This document shows, one piece after another, positions 43,733 to 52,246 of a stretch of 64,000 nucleotides of DNA. The stretch covers positions 1 to 64,000 of the forward strand of contig CAXXVA010000002.1 of assembly GCA_963675365.2 (NCBI GenBank), given 5' to 3'. The notes beneath the pieces are model-generated. The model was given only the letters and a program-made list of their open reading frames with translations. It did no database searches and was not told the origin of the DNA. The stretch's first letter is position 1. Each line of letters begins with the position of its first letter. The stretch comes from CAXXOK01 sp963675365. Lineage in GTDB: Bacteria; Bacillota; Clostridia; Christensenellales; Aristaeellaceae. The translations under genes were made by a program, and so were the position numbers.

Positions 43733-44188
43733 GGTCCATGCGTCTACTCCGTCCTCCATCAGCTTGGCGACGGATTTGAGGGCTTCGGAATGGAAGTAGA
43801 ACACCTGGCGGCGTTCGTAGTGCATGGCGTGTTCGACCTTGAACCATTCCAGGCCGTTGATGTAGCGCAGGGTGAGGACGAGGCGGTGGCGCTCGTCGGC
43901 GAGCTGTTCGATCAGGGTCAGGCGGACGGCGAGGGACTCAGAGATGTGCCCGACGAGGCTTTTCAGCCGGTTCTGGGCCTCGATGAGCTCCAGGGAGCGC
44001 TCCTCAAAGCTGCCGTGGGCGGGCAGGCGGCGGATGTGCGCCTGGGAAAGATGGCCGGAGGCGCGGGTGGTGGCGGCGCGAAGGGTATCTAGTTCGTTTA
44101 ACAGCGCGTCGCGGCGGCAGCACAGGTCGCGGTAGTCGGAAAGCCAGTGCTTGGCGATTTGGGTGCGGTCGGCGGAATCGGTCATCAT
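43685..44188 (-). CDS. ArpU/DUF1492-like phage transcription regulator
   Basis: The 167-residue protein is mostly helical. Its second half (EQLADERHRLVLTLRYINGL, then EWFKVEHAMHYERRQVFYFH) matches the sigma-70 region 4-like pattern of ArpU/DUF1492 proteins, which switch on late genes in phages of Bacillota and normally lie just before the terminase genes. Here the packaging genes are 15 kb away. The last 16 codons (WTVGGYAPPIPAPGQCP) come from a family A repeat, so the natural end may have been lost. It overlaps the upstream small gene by 4 bp (ATGA). Confidence 0.75.
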   Translation of the reverse strand: MMTDSADRTQIAKHWLSDYRDLCCRRDALLNELDTLRAATTRASGHLSQAHIRRLPAHGSFEERSLELIEAQNRLKSLVGHISESLAVRLTLIEQLADERHRLVLTLRYINGLEWFKVEHAMHYERRQVFYFHSEALKSVAKLMEDGVDAWTVGGYAPPIPAPGQCP

Positions 44189-44373
44189 GCGTCCTCCCCG
44201 GCCTGCCGTGTTTTTTTGCGGATATCCGCGGCGATTTGCAGGCCGTCGCGGATGCCCAGGGCGTATACGGCGGCGAGGGACTGCTGCCCGGGAGGTAAAG
44301 CCGCCGCTTTGCGGATCGCCTTGCGCTGCGCCCGGGCCGGGCGGAAGGGATTTGTCTTTGCTTTCAGGATCAT
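44185..44373 (-). CDS. Small basic protein, phage-type operon
   Basis: This 62-residue, strongly basic protein (KAKTNPFRPARAQRKAIRKA) has no family I recognise. Support for it being real: GGAGG at a good distance, a clear promoter upstream (TTGACA/TATTAT), and a 4-bp ATGA overlap with the ArpU-like gene. Confidence 0.65.
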   Translation of the reverse strand: MILKAKTNPFRPARAQRKAIRKAAALPPGQQSLAAVYALGIRDGLQIAADIRKKTRQAGEDA

Positions 44374-44425
44374 GTCAGCCTCCTATAAATGTACCGATAG
44401 ACCGATTAAAGTCTCACAGTGTGTT

Positions 44426-44487
44426 TGTGTACACATAATAGCAGATGAAAATGTGTATGTCAACACATATATATGACATATTTGTGT
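44426..44487. promoter_or_regulatory. Divergent operator region between the phage-type genes and the XRE gene
   Basis: On the minus strand TTGACA (44458-44463) and TATTAT (44435-44440) are 17 bases apart. Operator-like repeats overlap this promoter: TGTGTACACA (44426-44435, perfect palindrome), ATGTGT-N6-ACACAT (44451-44468) and a TGTGT half-site at 44483. TACAAT at 44510 is a candidate -10 for the plus-strand XRE gene. The arrangement is like a lysogeny switch. Confidence 0.7.
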
Positions 44488-44537
44488 AGACCCCCACATT
44501 TCTTTGTGTTACAATGATGCCAACGGAGGTGGACAGT

Positions 44538-44900
44538 GTGCAGGAACGGCTGAAAACGATCCGAAAGCATATGAACTTAACGCAGCGACAGTTTGCCGAG
44601 CTTATCGGCGTGACCCGCGATGTGATCGCTTCCTGGGAGATTGGCCGCGTGCTGCCAGCGGAGGCGATCCTGCGGCTGATCTGCCGGGAGTGCGCGGTGA
44701 GCTATGCATGGCTGAAAAACGGCGAAGGCGAGATGGCCGAACGCAGGAAGGACGCCGATGCGGAAAAGGTGATGCGCATCCTCGACGGCGACAACGCCTT
44801 TATGAGAACCTTCCTGTGCAGTCTGGCGGACCTGCCCAAGGAGGCCTGGGAGCAGATGGAAAACTTCATGGCGGGGCTGCAGCGCGGGACCGATACCTGA
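44538..44900 (+). CDS. Phage-repressor-like XRE regulator
   Basis: The 120-residue protein has an N-terminal Cro/CI helix-turn-helix (LKTIRKHMNLTQRQFAELIG, then VTRDVIASWEIGRVLPAEAI) and a helical tail (WLKNGEGEMAERRKDADAEK). The start is the GTG at 44538, eight bases after GGAGG; the ATG at 44514 lies before that ribosome site. It is divergent from the ArpU-like operon and very likely binds the repeats between them. Confidence 0.85.
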   Translation: MQERLKTIRKHMNLTQRQFAELIGVTRDVIASWEIGRVLPAEAILRLICRECAVSYAWLKNGEGEMAERRKDADAEKVMRILDGDNAFMRTFLCSLADLPKEAWEQMENFMAGLQRGTDT

Positions 44901-44926
44901 CGCTATGTCCGCCCGCAATGCAGGCG

Positions 44927-44961
44927 AAAAAAAAGGAAGCGCGCCGGCGCTTCCTTTTTTT
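44927..44961. terminator. Strong bidirectional terminator
   Basis: A run of eight A, the stem GGAAGCGC/GCGCTTCC around GCCG, and a run of seven T end both converging genes. Confidence 0.95.
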
Positions 44962-44996
44962 CGTTTGTGCGGCTGTACGAACGCTGCTTCCGGGAG

Positions 44997-45779
44997 CTAA
45001 TCGCTTTCTTCAGCTCTGCGCTGGAACAGGCCGGACAGCTCGTCCTTGTCCATGAAGGGCAGCAGCGGCAGGATGGCGGTGAACCCGTCCTTCTGCGCAA
45101 AGTGCAGCGCGGCCCGGGTCAGCGTTTTTTTACGGATAAACGGCGCCAGCGAAACCAGGTGCTTGGCGCTGCCGTCCTTGACGACGCGGTCGGCAATCTG
45201 GTCGAGCCTGTCCTTGCCCAGAAACGGCGCCGCGGCGACGAGCTTTTTCACGTCTATTTCGTCGGCGTCCATCGCGAAATCCATGCATTGGCCGATGGCT
45301 TGCTTGCTCATGAAGGGCATCAGACCGATCAGATGCTTGATGCTTTTTTCGCGCTGTGCCGCATCGATGGCCATCCTGTCCAGCACGTCTTCCGGGATGA
45401 ACGGCGCGGCCATGATCAGTTCCTTCATGGACAGCTGGTCGCGTACGTTTTCAAACAGCTTTTCCGCCTGGCGCGGCTTGACCAGCGGCGCGACGTTCAG
45501 AAAATCCTCGGCGGAGAGCTCCTCTTCCACGGGCTCTTCGTGGATCAGCTTTTCCACGACCTTCGTGCTCTTGCCGTTGCCAAGCAGCTCGTCGATGGTC
45601 ACGCCGAAGATCTCGGCGAGTTCCGATAGTTTGGAGATGTCGGGCATGGTCTGCCCACGCTCCCAGTTGCTGACGGCCTGGAAGCTGATGCCAAGCCTGT
45701 CGGCCAGCTCCATCTGCGTCATGTTGCGCTCCTTGCGCAGGGTGGATATGGTTTTGGATACGCGCTGCATATCAAACAT
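44997..45779 (-). CDS. XRE regulator with helical-repeat C-terminal domain
   Basis: The 260-residue protein has a standard XRE helix-turn-helix at residues 8-65 (MTQMELADRLGISFQAVSNW, ERGQTMPDISKLSELAEIFG). The remaining 190 residues form about five helical repeats, each with an (A/M)PF(I/L/M) core: LIMAAPFIPEDVLDRMA, LIGLMPFMSKQAIGQCM, LVAAAPFLGKDRLDQIA, LVSLAPFIRKKTLTRAA and ILPLLPFMDKDELSGLF. The repeat domain probably senses a protein or ligand; I know no assigned function. It is coupled to the small gene upstream (10-bp gap). Confidence 0.85.
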   Translation of the reverse strand: MFDMQRVSKTISTLRKERNMTQMELADRLGISFQAVSNWERGQTMPDISKLSELAEIFGVTIDELLGNGKSTKVVEKLIHEEPVEEELSAEDFLNVAPLVKPRQAEKLFENVRDQLSMKELIMAAPFIPEDVLDRMAIDAAQREKSIKHLIGLMPFMSKQAIGQCMDFAMDADEIDVKKLVAAAPFLGKDRLDQIADRVVKDGSAKHLVSLAPFIRKKTLTRAALHFAQKDGFTAILPLLPFMDKDELSGLFQRRAEESD

Positions 45780-45789
45780 GGTCGTCCTC

Positions 45790-45957
45790 CTATCTTGCTC
45801 CCTGTGAGTGGGTCAGGTATGGAATCGTATTCTGGCGGTCGAGTTCCGCCCAGCCGCCTGCCTGCGAGCGTTTGAACGGTTTCACGGTTTGTTTGCGGCT
45901 GGACTTCTGCCCGCGCTTTTTGAATTGCCGGGCGATGCGTTGCAGAAACCTGTTCAC
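45790..45957 (-). CDS. Small basic protein upstream of the XRE-repeat regulator
   Basis: A 55-residue basic product (VNRFLQRIARQFKKRGQKSS) starts with GTG seven bases after a very strong AAAAGGAGGA site. Its stop lies 10 bp before the regulator's start. No family is recognised. The ribosome site, not homology, is the reason to call it. Confidence 0.55.
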   Translation of the reverse strand: MNRFLQRIARQFKKRGQKSSRKQTVKPFKRSQAGGWAELDRQNTIPYLTHSQGAR

Positions 45958-46101
45958 GCTCTCCTCCTCCTTTTCCCGGGAGAAGGCCGCGCCCTTCCCG
46001 TGAACACAGCATAGGGCGGAGGAGGATGAAAAACCAGCAAGCAATGCTTGAGTTCAGTAAAATAAGATATTCAAGCGATCATTGAATAGTTCCTGTTACG
46101 C

Positions 46102-46182
46102 GATTGGCCGCGCTGTAAGCGCGGCCAATACGGGAGTGTTAAGAACGTTGCCCTGAACCGGGGTATGGGGCGGCGCCCCATG
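46102..46182. repeat. Hairpin-cluster repeat, family A copy 4
   Basis: ATTGGCCGCGCTGTAAGCGCGGCCAAT and ATGGGGCGGCGCCCCAT are the first and last family A hairpins; the central one is decayed (GTTGCCCTGAACCGGGG). It lies five bases past the stop of the SH3-repeat gene. The rest of the 230-base gap shows nothing clear. Confidence 0.6.
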
Positions 46183-46187
46183 AGTTG

Positions 46188-49100
46188 TCAGGCGTTGTCG
46201 TCGTCGTTGTGGTAACGGTCGGAGCGGCGGCCGGTGCGCGGGGTTTGGGCGTCGTCGCCGCGTTGCGTATCGGGCGTCTGCTGCTGGGGCCGCGCGTAGG
46301 GATTGCGGGAGGCGGACTCCTGCGGTTTTGTAAACGGTTGCCGCTGCGCGTAGGGGTTTTGCTGCGGCTGCTGCTGCCGCGCGTAGGGATTGGGCCGCTG
46401 GTAGGGGTTATTTTGCTGCTGTCCCGAAGCCGTCGGCGGCGCTGCCGCCGCGCGGCGGGCGTAGGGATTATCCTGTGCGCTGCCCGATTGCGAGCGCCTG
46501 GCCGCCGCGGCCCGCTGCGCCGCCTTGCGCTTTTTGTTCTGCGTCAGCGCGTAGGCGTATACGCCGCCCGCGCCGCCGATCAGCACGATGCCGCCAAGCA
46601 CCAGCCCCACCCATCCGCTTCCGGACTGGGTTTCCTTGGTGTCTTCCTCGTAGGCGATGGGGATCATGGTGCCGATCACAAAGGTCGCGGTCGGTTCGGG
46701 CGTCGGGGCCTCGGTTTCGGTCGGCGCGATGGGCATGGCGTAGGGGTTGAACGGTTCGTAGGTCGCGTTGAGGCTGGAGGAGGGGTTTTCCCAAACACCG
46801 ACGTTCCAGTCTTCCACGGCCGATACCTGGCCCTGCGTTGCCGAGCCGGTGGTGGTGTTGCCTGTCGTTGTGGTCGAGGACCCGGAGTTTTGGATGCCCT
46901 CATAATATTCGCTGGAAACGAGGAAGGAAGAAAGCTCCGTCAGGTTCATGACCTTGAAGAAATCCCCGCTGACCCAGCCGATGGTGCCGGACTGGTTGAT
47001 GTTGTACCAGGTGGTGCCGTTTGAAACCTGCGAGCCGAGCACCAGCCCGAACGCGTACTGGTTGAGCACGCCGATGCGCGTACCGCCCGGCGACGAACGG
47101 AAGTTGACGGAATTGGCCGTGACGTAGCCGTAGCTGGACAGCGCGTACGGGTCGTAGGGCGCGGCGGTGGCTTCCGGCGTGGCTGTGGGGGTGACCTGCG
47201 CCAGATAGGCGCTGACTTCCTGTGCGCTCATGGCCCGGAGCTGGTCCGCCCGGATATAGCCGGACACACCGTTATAGTTGCTGATATGCCAGGTGTAGCC
47301 GTCGGAGTACACCTGCCCGGATACGTACACCGCCTGATCCTCGCTGATCCACGCGGAGATGGAGGCCTGGGAACCGGGCACGGTGCGCAAAGGCACGTCG
47401 TCGCCCAGGGTGAGGAAATAGCCGGATTGCTGGGCGGGCGTGGGCGTCGGCGAGGGCGTGGGCGTAGGCGTCACCACGTGGGCCGCGTCGTAGGCGTCGA
47501 TATACACCTGCGCTTCGCCCGGCGTGATGGTGCGCACCGAGGCATAGGGCATCAGCCCGATGTAGGTGTCGCCAAGACGCGTCTGCGCGCCCGTCCAAAT
47601 CGTGCCGTCCACGTTCACCTGTCCGTTGAGGTATAAGAGCGTATCCGCGGGCAGGGTGACGATGATGGAACTGTCGTCATAGTCCGCGTTGTCGCGCAGG
47701 GAGACCTGCGTGGTCGTTACGCCGTAGCCTACGTAGAGGTCCACCTGTTCCACGGTTGCGGTGGGCGAGGCTTCGGGGGAAGCCGTCGGCTCTGTGGTGG
47801 GCGAAGCCGTAGGCTCGGTCGTCGGGGTATCGGTCGGCACAGCCGTTGGGGATGCCGTCGGTTCCAGGGTCGGCGACGGCGACGGGCTGGGCGAAGGGCT
47901 TGGCGACGGCGACGGCGACGGCGACGGGGTGACGTAGCTGCCGTCGATATCCAGAAGGCTCAGCCAAACATAGCAGTCCATGGTGGCGTAGCGGATGTAT
48001 GCCCAGTCCCTGCCGCCGTAGTTGAACGAGCCGTGTACCCAGACCTCGGTTCCCTGGCTGACCTGGAACAGGACGTTGGTATCAACCGACGAATCCGGCG
48101 TGGAACGGAACCGCACGCCCGTGGTGTTGGTCGCGCCCGGCTTGCCGATGGCGGTGTAATCGGGATAGGTGCCGGAGATGTCCGCCGGCGGGTCGCTTTC
48201 GCTGGGCATATTGGCGGGCGTCGCGGTGGGGACGGGCGTATCGGTCGGCGCCTCGGTTGGGGTCGCGGTCGGTACTTCCGTCGGTGTCGCGGTCGGTACT
48301 TCCGTCGGTGTTGCGGTCGGCGCTTCCGTAGGCGTCGCCGCGGGTTCTTCGGTCGGCGTTGCGGCGGGCTCCTCAGTCGGCGTAGCAACAGGTTCCTCGG
48401 TTGGCGTCGCAGTCGGCGCTTCGGTCGGCGTCGCGGTGGCGATCGGGGTATCGACGTCGAGCAGGCTGAGCCACACGTAACAATCGGTATCGTTGTAGCG
48501 GATATAGGCCCAGGTGATGTCGCTGGATGTAAAGGAGCCGTGCACCCACACCTCGGTGCCCAGGGGAACCTGGGAGATGACGTTGTCCGGGGTGCCGGAT
48601 ACCGGCGTGGAGCGGATATTCACGGCGCTGACATTGGTCGCGCCGTACGCGCCGATGGGCGTGTAATCGGGATAGGTAGCGGAGATATCCTCCGGCTCGC
48701 CGCTGACGGGAGTCGCGGTCGGCGCCTCTGTAGGCGTTGCGGTGGGCGCTTCCCCGGTGGGCGAAGCGGTAGCCTCCTCCGTGGGCGTCGCGGCGGGTTC
48801 CTCGGTCGGCGTCGCGGTGGGCGCTTCGGTGGCGGTGGGCTCTGCGGCGTCCAGCGTGACGTAATCGTACATGACATAGCAGTCCGTATCGTTATACCGG
48901 ACGTAGGCCCACTGATCGGTGCCGGCCGTAAAGCTGCCGTACACCCAAACCGCCGTTCCCAGGGGAACCTGGAAGAGGATGGTATCGGCCGACGCCGTGC
49001 TCGGTTCGGAGCGCAGGCGCACGCCGGTGGCGTTGGTCGTGCCGGACGCGTCGATCACGGTGTAATCGGCGTACACGTCCTGGGGCAGGCCGGGCGTCGC

Positions 49101-51449
49101 GGTGGGGGTTGCGGTCGGCGCTTCGGTCGGCGTCGCTGTGGGCGCTTCGGTCGGGGTGACGATCGTCAGCAGGCTGTACCACACGTAGCAGTCGGTGTCC
49201 GCGTAGCGGATATAAGCCCATACGGTGCCGTCGATGCTGAAGGTGCCGTAAAGGTAAACCTCCGTGCCCTGGGCGACCTGGGAGATCAGGTTGTCCGAAA
49301 CGCCGGCAACCGGCGTGGAACGGATGTTAACAGACGAGGTATTGGTAATCGCGGTTTCGCCGACGGCCGCGTAATCGGGGTAGGCCGTGGGATCGGTCGG
49401 CGTCGCCACGGGGGTTGCGGTGGGCGCTTCTGTCGGCGCTTCTGTCGGCGCTTCGGTGGGCGTCGCGGTGGGCGCTTCGGTCGGGGTGGGGGCGGCGGTC
49501 AGGGTGACGAAGGAGTACACCACGTAGCAGTCCACGCCGTCGTACTGTATATAGGCCCACTGGTAATCGTTGGCGGTAAAGGTGCCGTATACCCACACGT
49601 CCGCGCCCTGATTCACCGTGTAGAGGATGGTATCGGCCGAGGCGGTGGAGGGGGTGGAGCGCAGGCGCACGCTGTCGGTATTGACCGTGCCGGCCGCTTC
49701 AACCGCGCTGTAATCCGCATAGACGTCCTGGGGCAGACCTGCCGTCGGCGTCGCGGTGGGCGCTTCGGTGGGCGCTTCAGTCGGGGCGGCGGTCGGCGCT
49801 TCGGTGGGGACTTCGGTCGGCGCCGGAGTTTCCGTGACCAGAGTTAACAGGCTGTACCACACGTAGCAGTCGGTGCCGCTGTAATTAACGGACGCCCACT
49901 CGGTGCCGTCCTGCGTGAATACGCCGTACACCCAGACCTGCGTGCCCGTATCCACCGTAAACAGGATGCTGTTGTCCGACGCCGTGGAAGGCTCGGAACG
50001 CAGCCGCACGCTGGATGTGTTGGTTACGGCGTAGCTGTTGATCTGCGTAACGGTCGGGGCTTCGGTCGCCGTCGGGGCCGGGGTTTCGGTCTGTACCTGA
50101 TCATAGATGAAGGTGACCGACGCGGGAGAAACATCGCCGGACGCGTTGACTGTTACGTCCACCTGCGCCGGGGACGTGAGCGTATAGCCCGAGGGAAGAC
50201 CCCCGTCGTTTGGCGTGATCTGGTGCGTGCCCTGTTCCAGCGTAAGGGTTTCCATGGGCAGAAGGGGGTTGCCTACGGTGTCGGTATAATATACGGGGAG
50301 ATAGCCCTCTACGGGCGCGACGACCTCCGCCGCGTACACGAAGGTGACGGCCGATGTAGGCGACAGGGTGCCGTCGGTATTGACGGTGATGGAAAACTGC
50401 GACTGCGAGGTGGCCGACAGCACATAGCCCGAGGGGATCAGTGCCGGATTGGGCGTGATAGTGTGCTCGCCGGGGGCAAGCTCCAGCGTTTCGGGGCTGG
50501 CCAGCGGCGTTCCGCTTTCATCGGTGTAGTTGACGGTCAGGTAACCGTTGACCAGTTCCTGCTCGTAAATGAAGGTGATTGCGGAGGTCGAGGGTTCGCC
50601 AAGATCCGAAATGGTGACGTCCATCTGCGAGGGGCCGTCTGGCGAGAGCACGTAGCCGGAGGCCAGATCGGTGGGCGCTGGGGTGATGGTATACGTGCCG
50701 GGGTCGAGCGTCTGCGACTGGGAGGACGCCACGGGGTTGCCGGAGGCGTCGGTATAGTAGATGTTCACCGTGCCCTGCAGGACCTGCGCCTGGAAATAAA
50801 ACGTGACCCATTCGGGCGTCGCCGCGCCGGTTTGGTCCACGGTCACGGTGGCGCTGGAATTGCCAACGAGCGTATAGTTGGCCGGAACCAGCGAAGTATT
50901 TACATTGATGACGTTGTCCTGATTGTAATAGGCAAGCACGACCTCGTAGTGGAGGACGTTTGCGTTGTCGGCGTTGTCCACGTAGTAGACGGGGATCTCC
51001 ACGGGCTCGACGATCAGCGGCATTTCCGCCGCGGAAACGTACAGCCAGTAGGTATCGACCATAACGTCGTTCTGGTAGGCGGTGATCAGCGTGGACGTGC
51101 CGTCAAAATCCACGGTGGCGGCATCGGTTTCAAGCGTGTCCCCGGTCGTGGGGGAGAAGGTATAGGGAGCCGTTTCCGAGGCGGTGATGGTCAGCGTGAT
51201 CGGAAAATTAAACGCCTCGGGCGGCACCATGGCCCAGTATGCCTTGCCCAGCGGGCTTAAGGTGGGCGTCGCGTCCAAAATCTGGGGATCGCCGTCCTGC
51301 ACGGTATAGTAGGTGATGCTGACGGTGGGCATGGCCGCGAGCTCTTCGGGTGTCAGTTCCGTCGCGAAGGCATGTTGCGCCAGCACGAGGAAAAGCGCGA
51401 TAAAAAGTAAAAAGCCTTTGCGAATCCATGGAGAGTGTATTTTCTTCAT
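46188..51449 (-). CDS. Giant SH3-repeat surface protein with membrane anchor and cytoplasmic NPYAR tail
   Basis: The 1753-residue protein has a signal peptide, an N-terminal domain, about four MucBP-like beta modules (VNYTDESGTPLASPETLELA type, about residues 210-450), then nine bacterial SH3-like repeats. Repeats 1-6 are very alike (VRLRSEPSTASADTILF, WAYIRYNDTDCYVWYSLL) and are joined by Pro-Thr-Glu-Ala linkers; repeats 7-9 are divergent. One membrane helix (WVGLVLGGIVLIGGAGGVYA) comes near residue 1600, then a basic cytoplasmic tail of about 120 residues with several NPYAR/NPYQR motifs and many Gln. SH3b domains commonly bind peptidoglycan peptides. The cytoplasmic tail is unusual for such a protein and suggests contact with something inside. 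It is a single-gene unit. Confidence 0.88.
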   Translation of the reverse strand: MKKIHSPWIRKGFLLFIALFLVLAQHAFATELTPEELAAMPTVSITYYTVQDGDPQILDATPTLSPLGKAYWAMVPPEAFNFPITLTITASETAPYTFSPTTGDTLETDAATVDFDGTSTLITAYQNDVMVDTYWLYVSAAEMPLIVEPVEIPVYYVDNADNANVLHYEVVLAYYNQDNVINVNTSLVPANYTLVGNSSATVTVDQTGAATPEWVTFYFQAQVLQGTVNIYYTDASGNPVASSQSQTLDPGTYTITPAPTDLASGYVLSPDGPSQMDVTISDLGEPSTSAITFIYEQELVNGYLTVNYTDESGTPLASPETLELAPGEHTITPNPALIPSGYVLSATSQSQFSITVNTDGTLSPTSAVTFVYAAEVVAPVEGYLPVYYTDTVGNPLLPMETLTLEQGTHQITPNDGGLPSGYTLTSPAQVDVTVNASGDVSPASVTFIYDQVQTETPAPTATEAPTVTQINSYAVTNTSSVRLRSEPSTASDNSILFTVDTGTQVWVYGVFTQDGTEWASVNYSGTDCYVWYSLLTLVTETPAPTEVPTEAPTAAPTEAPTEAPTATPTAGLPQDVYADYSAVEAAGTVNTDSVRLRSTPSTASADTILYTVNQGADVWVYGTFTANDYQWAYIQYDGVDCYVVYSFVTLTAAPTPTEAPTATPTEAPTEAPTEAPTATPVATPTDPTAYPDYAAVGETAITNTSSVNIRSTPVAGVSDNLISQVAQGTEVYLYGTFSIDGTVWAYIRYADTDCYVWYSLLTIVTPTEAPTATPTEAPTATPTATPGLPQDVYADYTVIDASGTTNATGVRLRSEPSTASADTILFQVPLGTAVWVYGSFTAGTDQWAYVRYNDTDCYVMYDYVTLDAAEPTATEAPTATPTEEPAATPTEEATASPTGEAPTATPTEAPTATPVSGEPEDISATYPDYTPIGAYGATNVSAVNIRSTPVSGTPDNVISQVPLGTEVWVHGSFTSSDITWAYIRYNDTDCYVWLSLLDVDTPIATATPTEAPTATPTEEPVATPTEEPAATPTEEPAATPTEAPTATPTEVPTATPTEVPTATPTEAPTDTPVPTATPANMPSESDPPADISGTYPDYTAIGKPGATNTTGVRFRSTPDSSVDTNVLFQVSQGTEVWVHGSFNYGGRDWAYIRYATMDCYVWLSLLDIDGSYVTPSPSPSPSPSPSPSPSPSPTLEPTASPTAVPTDTPTTEPTASPTTEPTASPEASPTATVEQVDLYVGYGVTTTQVSLRDNADYDDSSIIVTLPADTLLYLNGQVNVDGTIWTGAQTRLGDTYIGLMPYASVRTITPGEAQVYIDAYDAAHVVTPTPTPSPTPTPAQQSGYFLTLGDDVPLRTVPGSQASISAWISEDQAVYVSGQVYSDGYTWHISNYNGVSGYIRADQLRAMSAQEVSAYLAQVTPTATPEATAAPYDPYALSSYGYVTANSVNFRSSPGGTRIGVLNQYAFGLVLGSQVSNGTTWYNINQSGTIGWVSGDFFKVMNLTELSSFLVSSEYYEGIQNSGSSTTTTGNTTTGSATQGQVSAVEDWNVGVWENPSSSLNATYEPFNPYAMPIAPTETEAPTPEPTATFVIGTMIPIAYEEDTKETQSGSGWVGLVLGGIVLIGGAGGVYAYALTQNKKRKAAQRAAAARRSQSGSAQDNPYARRAAAAPPTASGQQQNNPYQRPNPYARQQQPQQNPYAQRQPFTKPQESASRNPYARPQQQTPDTQRGDDAQTPRTGRRSDRYHNDDDNA

Positions 51450-51648
51450 AACAGGAGTTCCTCCTTTTGGATTGTGTCAGCATGCAATCGATTGGATTGA
51501 TACCATTAATTTTAATGCTTTCGTAATAGAAAGTCAATAAAATTCGGGAATGGCGGGGGCGGCCGTAATGCCGAAACCGCGATAGGCTGACAAGGGTTCC
51601 GGCGGGCAGGTGTAGAATAGCTTGGGGAGACCGAAAGGGGGCGCGCGG

Positions 51649-52197
51649 ATGGCGCAGTACGACGAGCTCAAAGAGGCGTTTGTCTCCGAAGAGACGAAAT
51701 ATACGGGCAGGGTGTTCACCGTAAGCGAACGGATGGTGACGCTGCCAAACGGCAAACAGGCCAGGCGCGAGCTTGTCAACCATCACGGCGCGGCGGCCGT
51801 GGTGCCCGTGGACGCGGACGGCATGGTGACGCTGGTGCGGCAGTACCGTGTGGCGCACAACCGGGTGATGCTGGAGATTCCCGCCGGGAAGCTGGATTCC
51901 GCCGATGAAGAATCGCTTTCCTGCGCGCACCGCGAGCTTGGGGAGGAAACGGGGCTGAAAGCGGGAACCATGCGGTTTCTGACGCACATGACGCCAACCC
52001 CCGGTTACGATACCGAATTCGTCGATATCTACCTGGCGACGGAGCTTGCGCAGGGCCCGGCGAAGCTTGACGAGGACGAATTCCTCAAAGTCGAGCGCAT
52101 ACCGCTTGCCGATGCCGCAGAGCGCGTGATGCGCGGGGAGCTCGGCGACGCTAAAACAGCGGTTGGGCTGCTGATGGCTGCACGCCTGCTATGCTGA
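51649..52197 (+). CDS. NUDIX hydrolase, ADP-ribose pyrophosphatase type
   Basis: The 182-residue enzyme has the Nudix box at about residues 82-104 (GKLDSADEESLSCAHRELGE, then ETGL) with the metal-binding REx2E. The IPAGK lead-in, QYRVAHN and the downstream TPTPGYDTE are typical of ADP-ribose pyrophosphatases (NudF-like). The ATG at 51649 follows AAAGGGGG; the TTG at 51622 is less likely. Confidence 0.92.
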   Translation: MAQYDELKEAFVSEETKYTGRVFTVSERMVTLPNGKQARRELVNHHGAAAVVPVDADGMVTLVRQYRVAHNRVMLEIPAGKLDSADEESLSCAHRELGEETGLKAGTMRFLTHMTPTPGYDTEFVDIYLATELAQGPAKLDEDEFLKVERIPLADAAERVMRGELGDAKTAVGLLMAARLLC

Positions 52198-52246
52198 TAG
52201 AACGAAGCAAGTTGCCTTAAAATTCCCAGCAAGGAGAATATACCCG

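Noticed and set aside
48220..48440. Short regular repeats resembling a tandem array or CRISPR
   Set aside because: They encode the ATPTEAPT linkers of the SH3 protein, with unit lengths in multiples of three and no unique spacers.
48033..49847. 604-codon plus-strand open frame opposite the SH3-repeat gene
   Set aside because: Made of Gly/Arg repeats that mirror the Pro-Thr-Glu linkers on the other strand; no family features.
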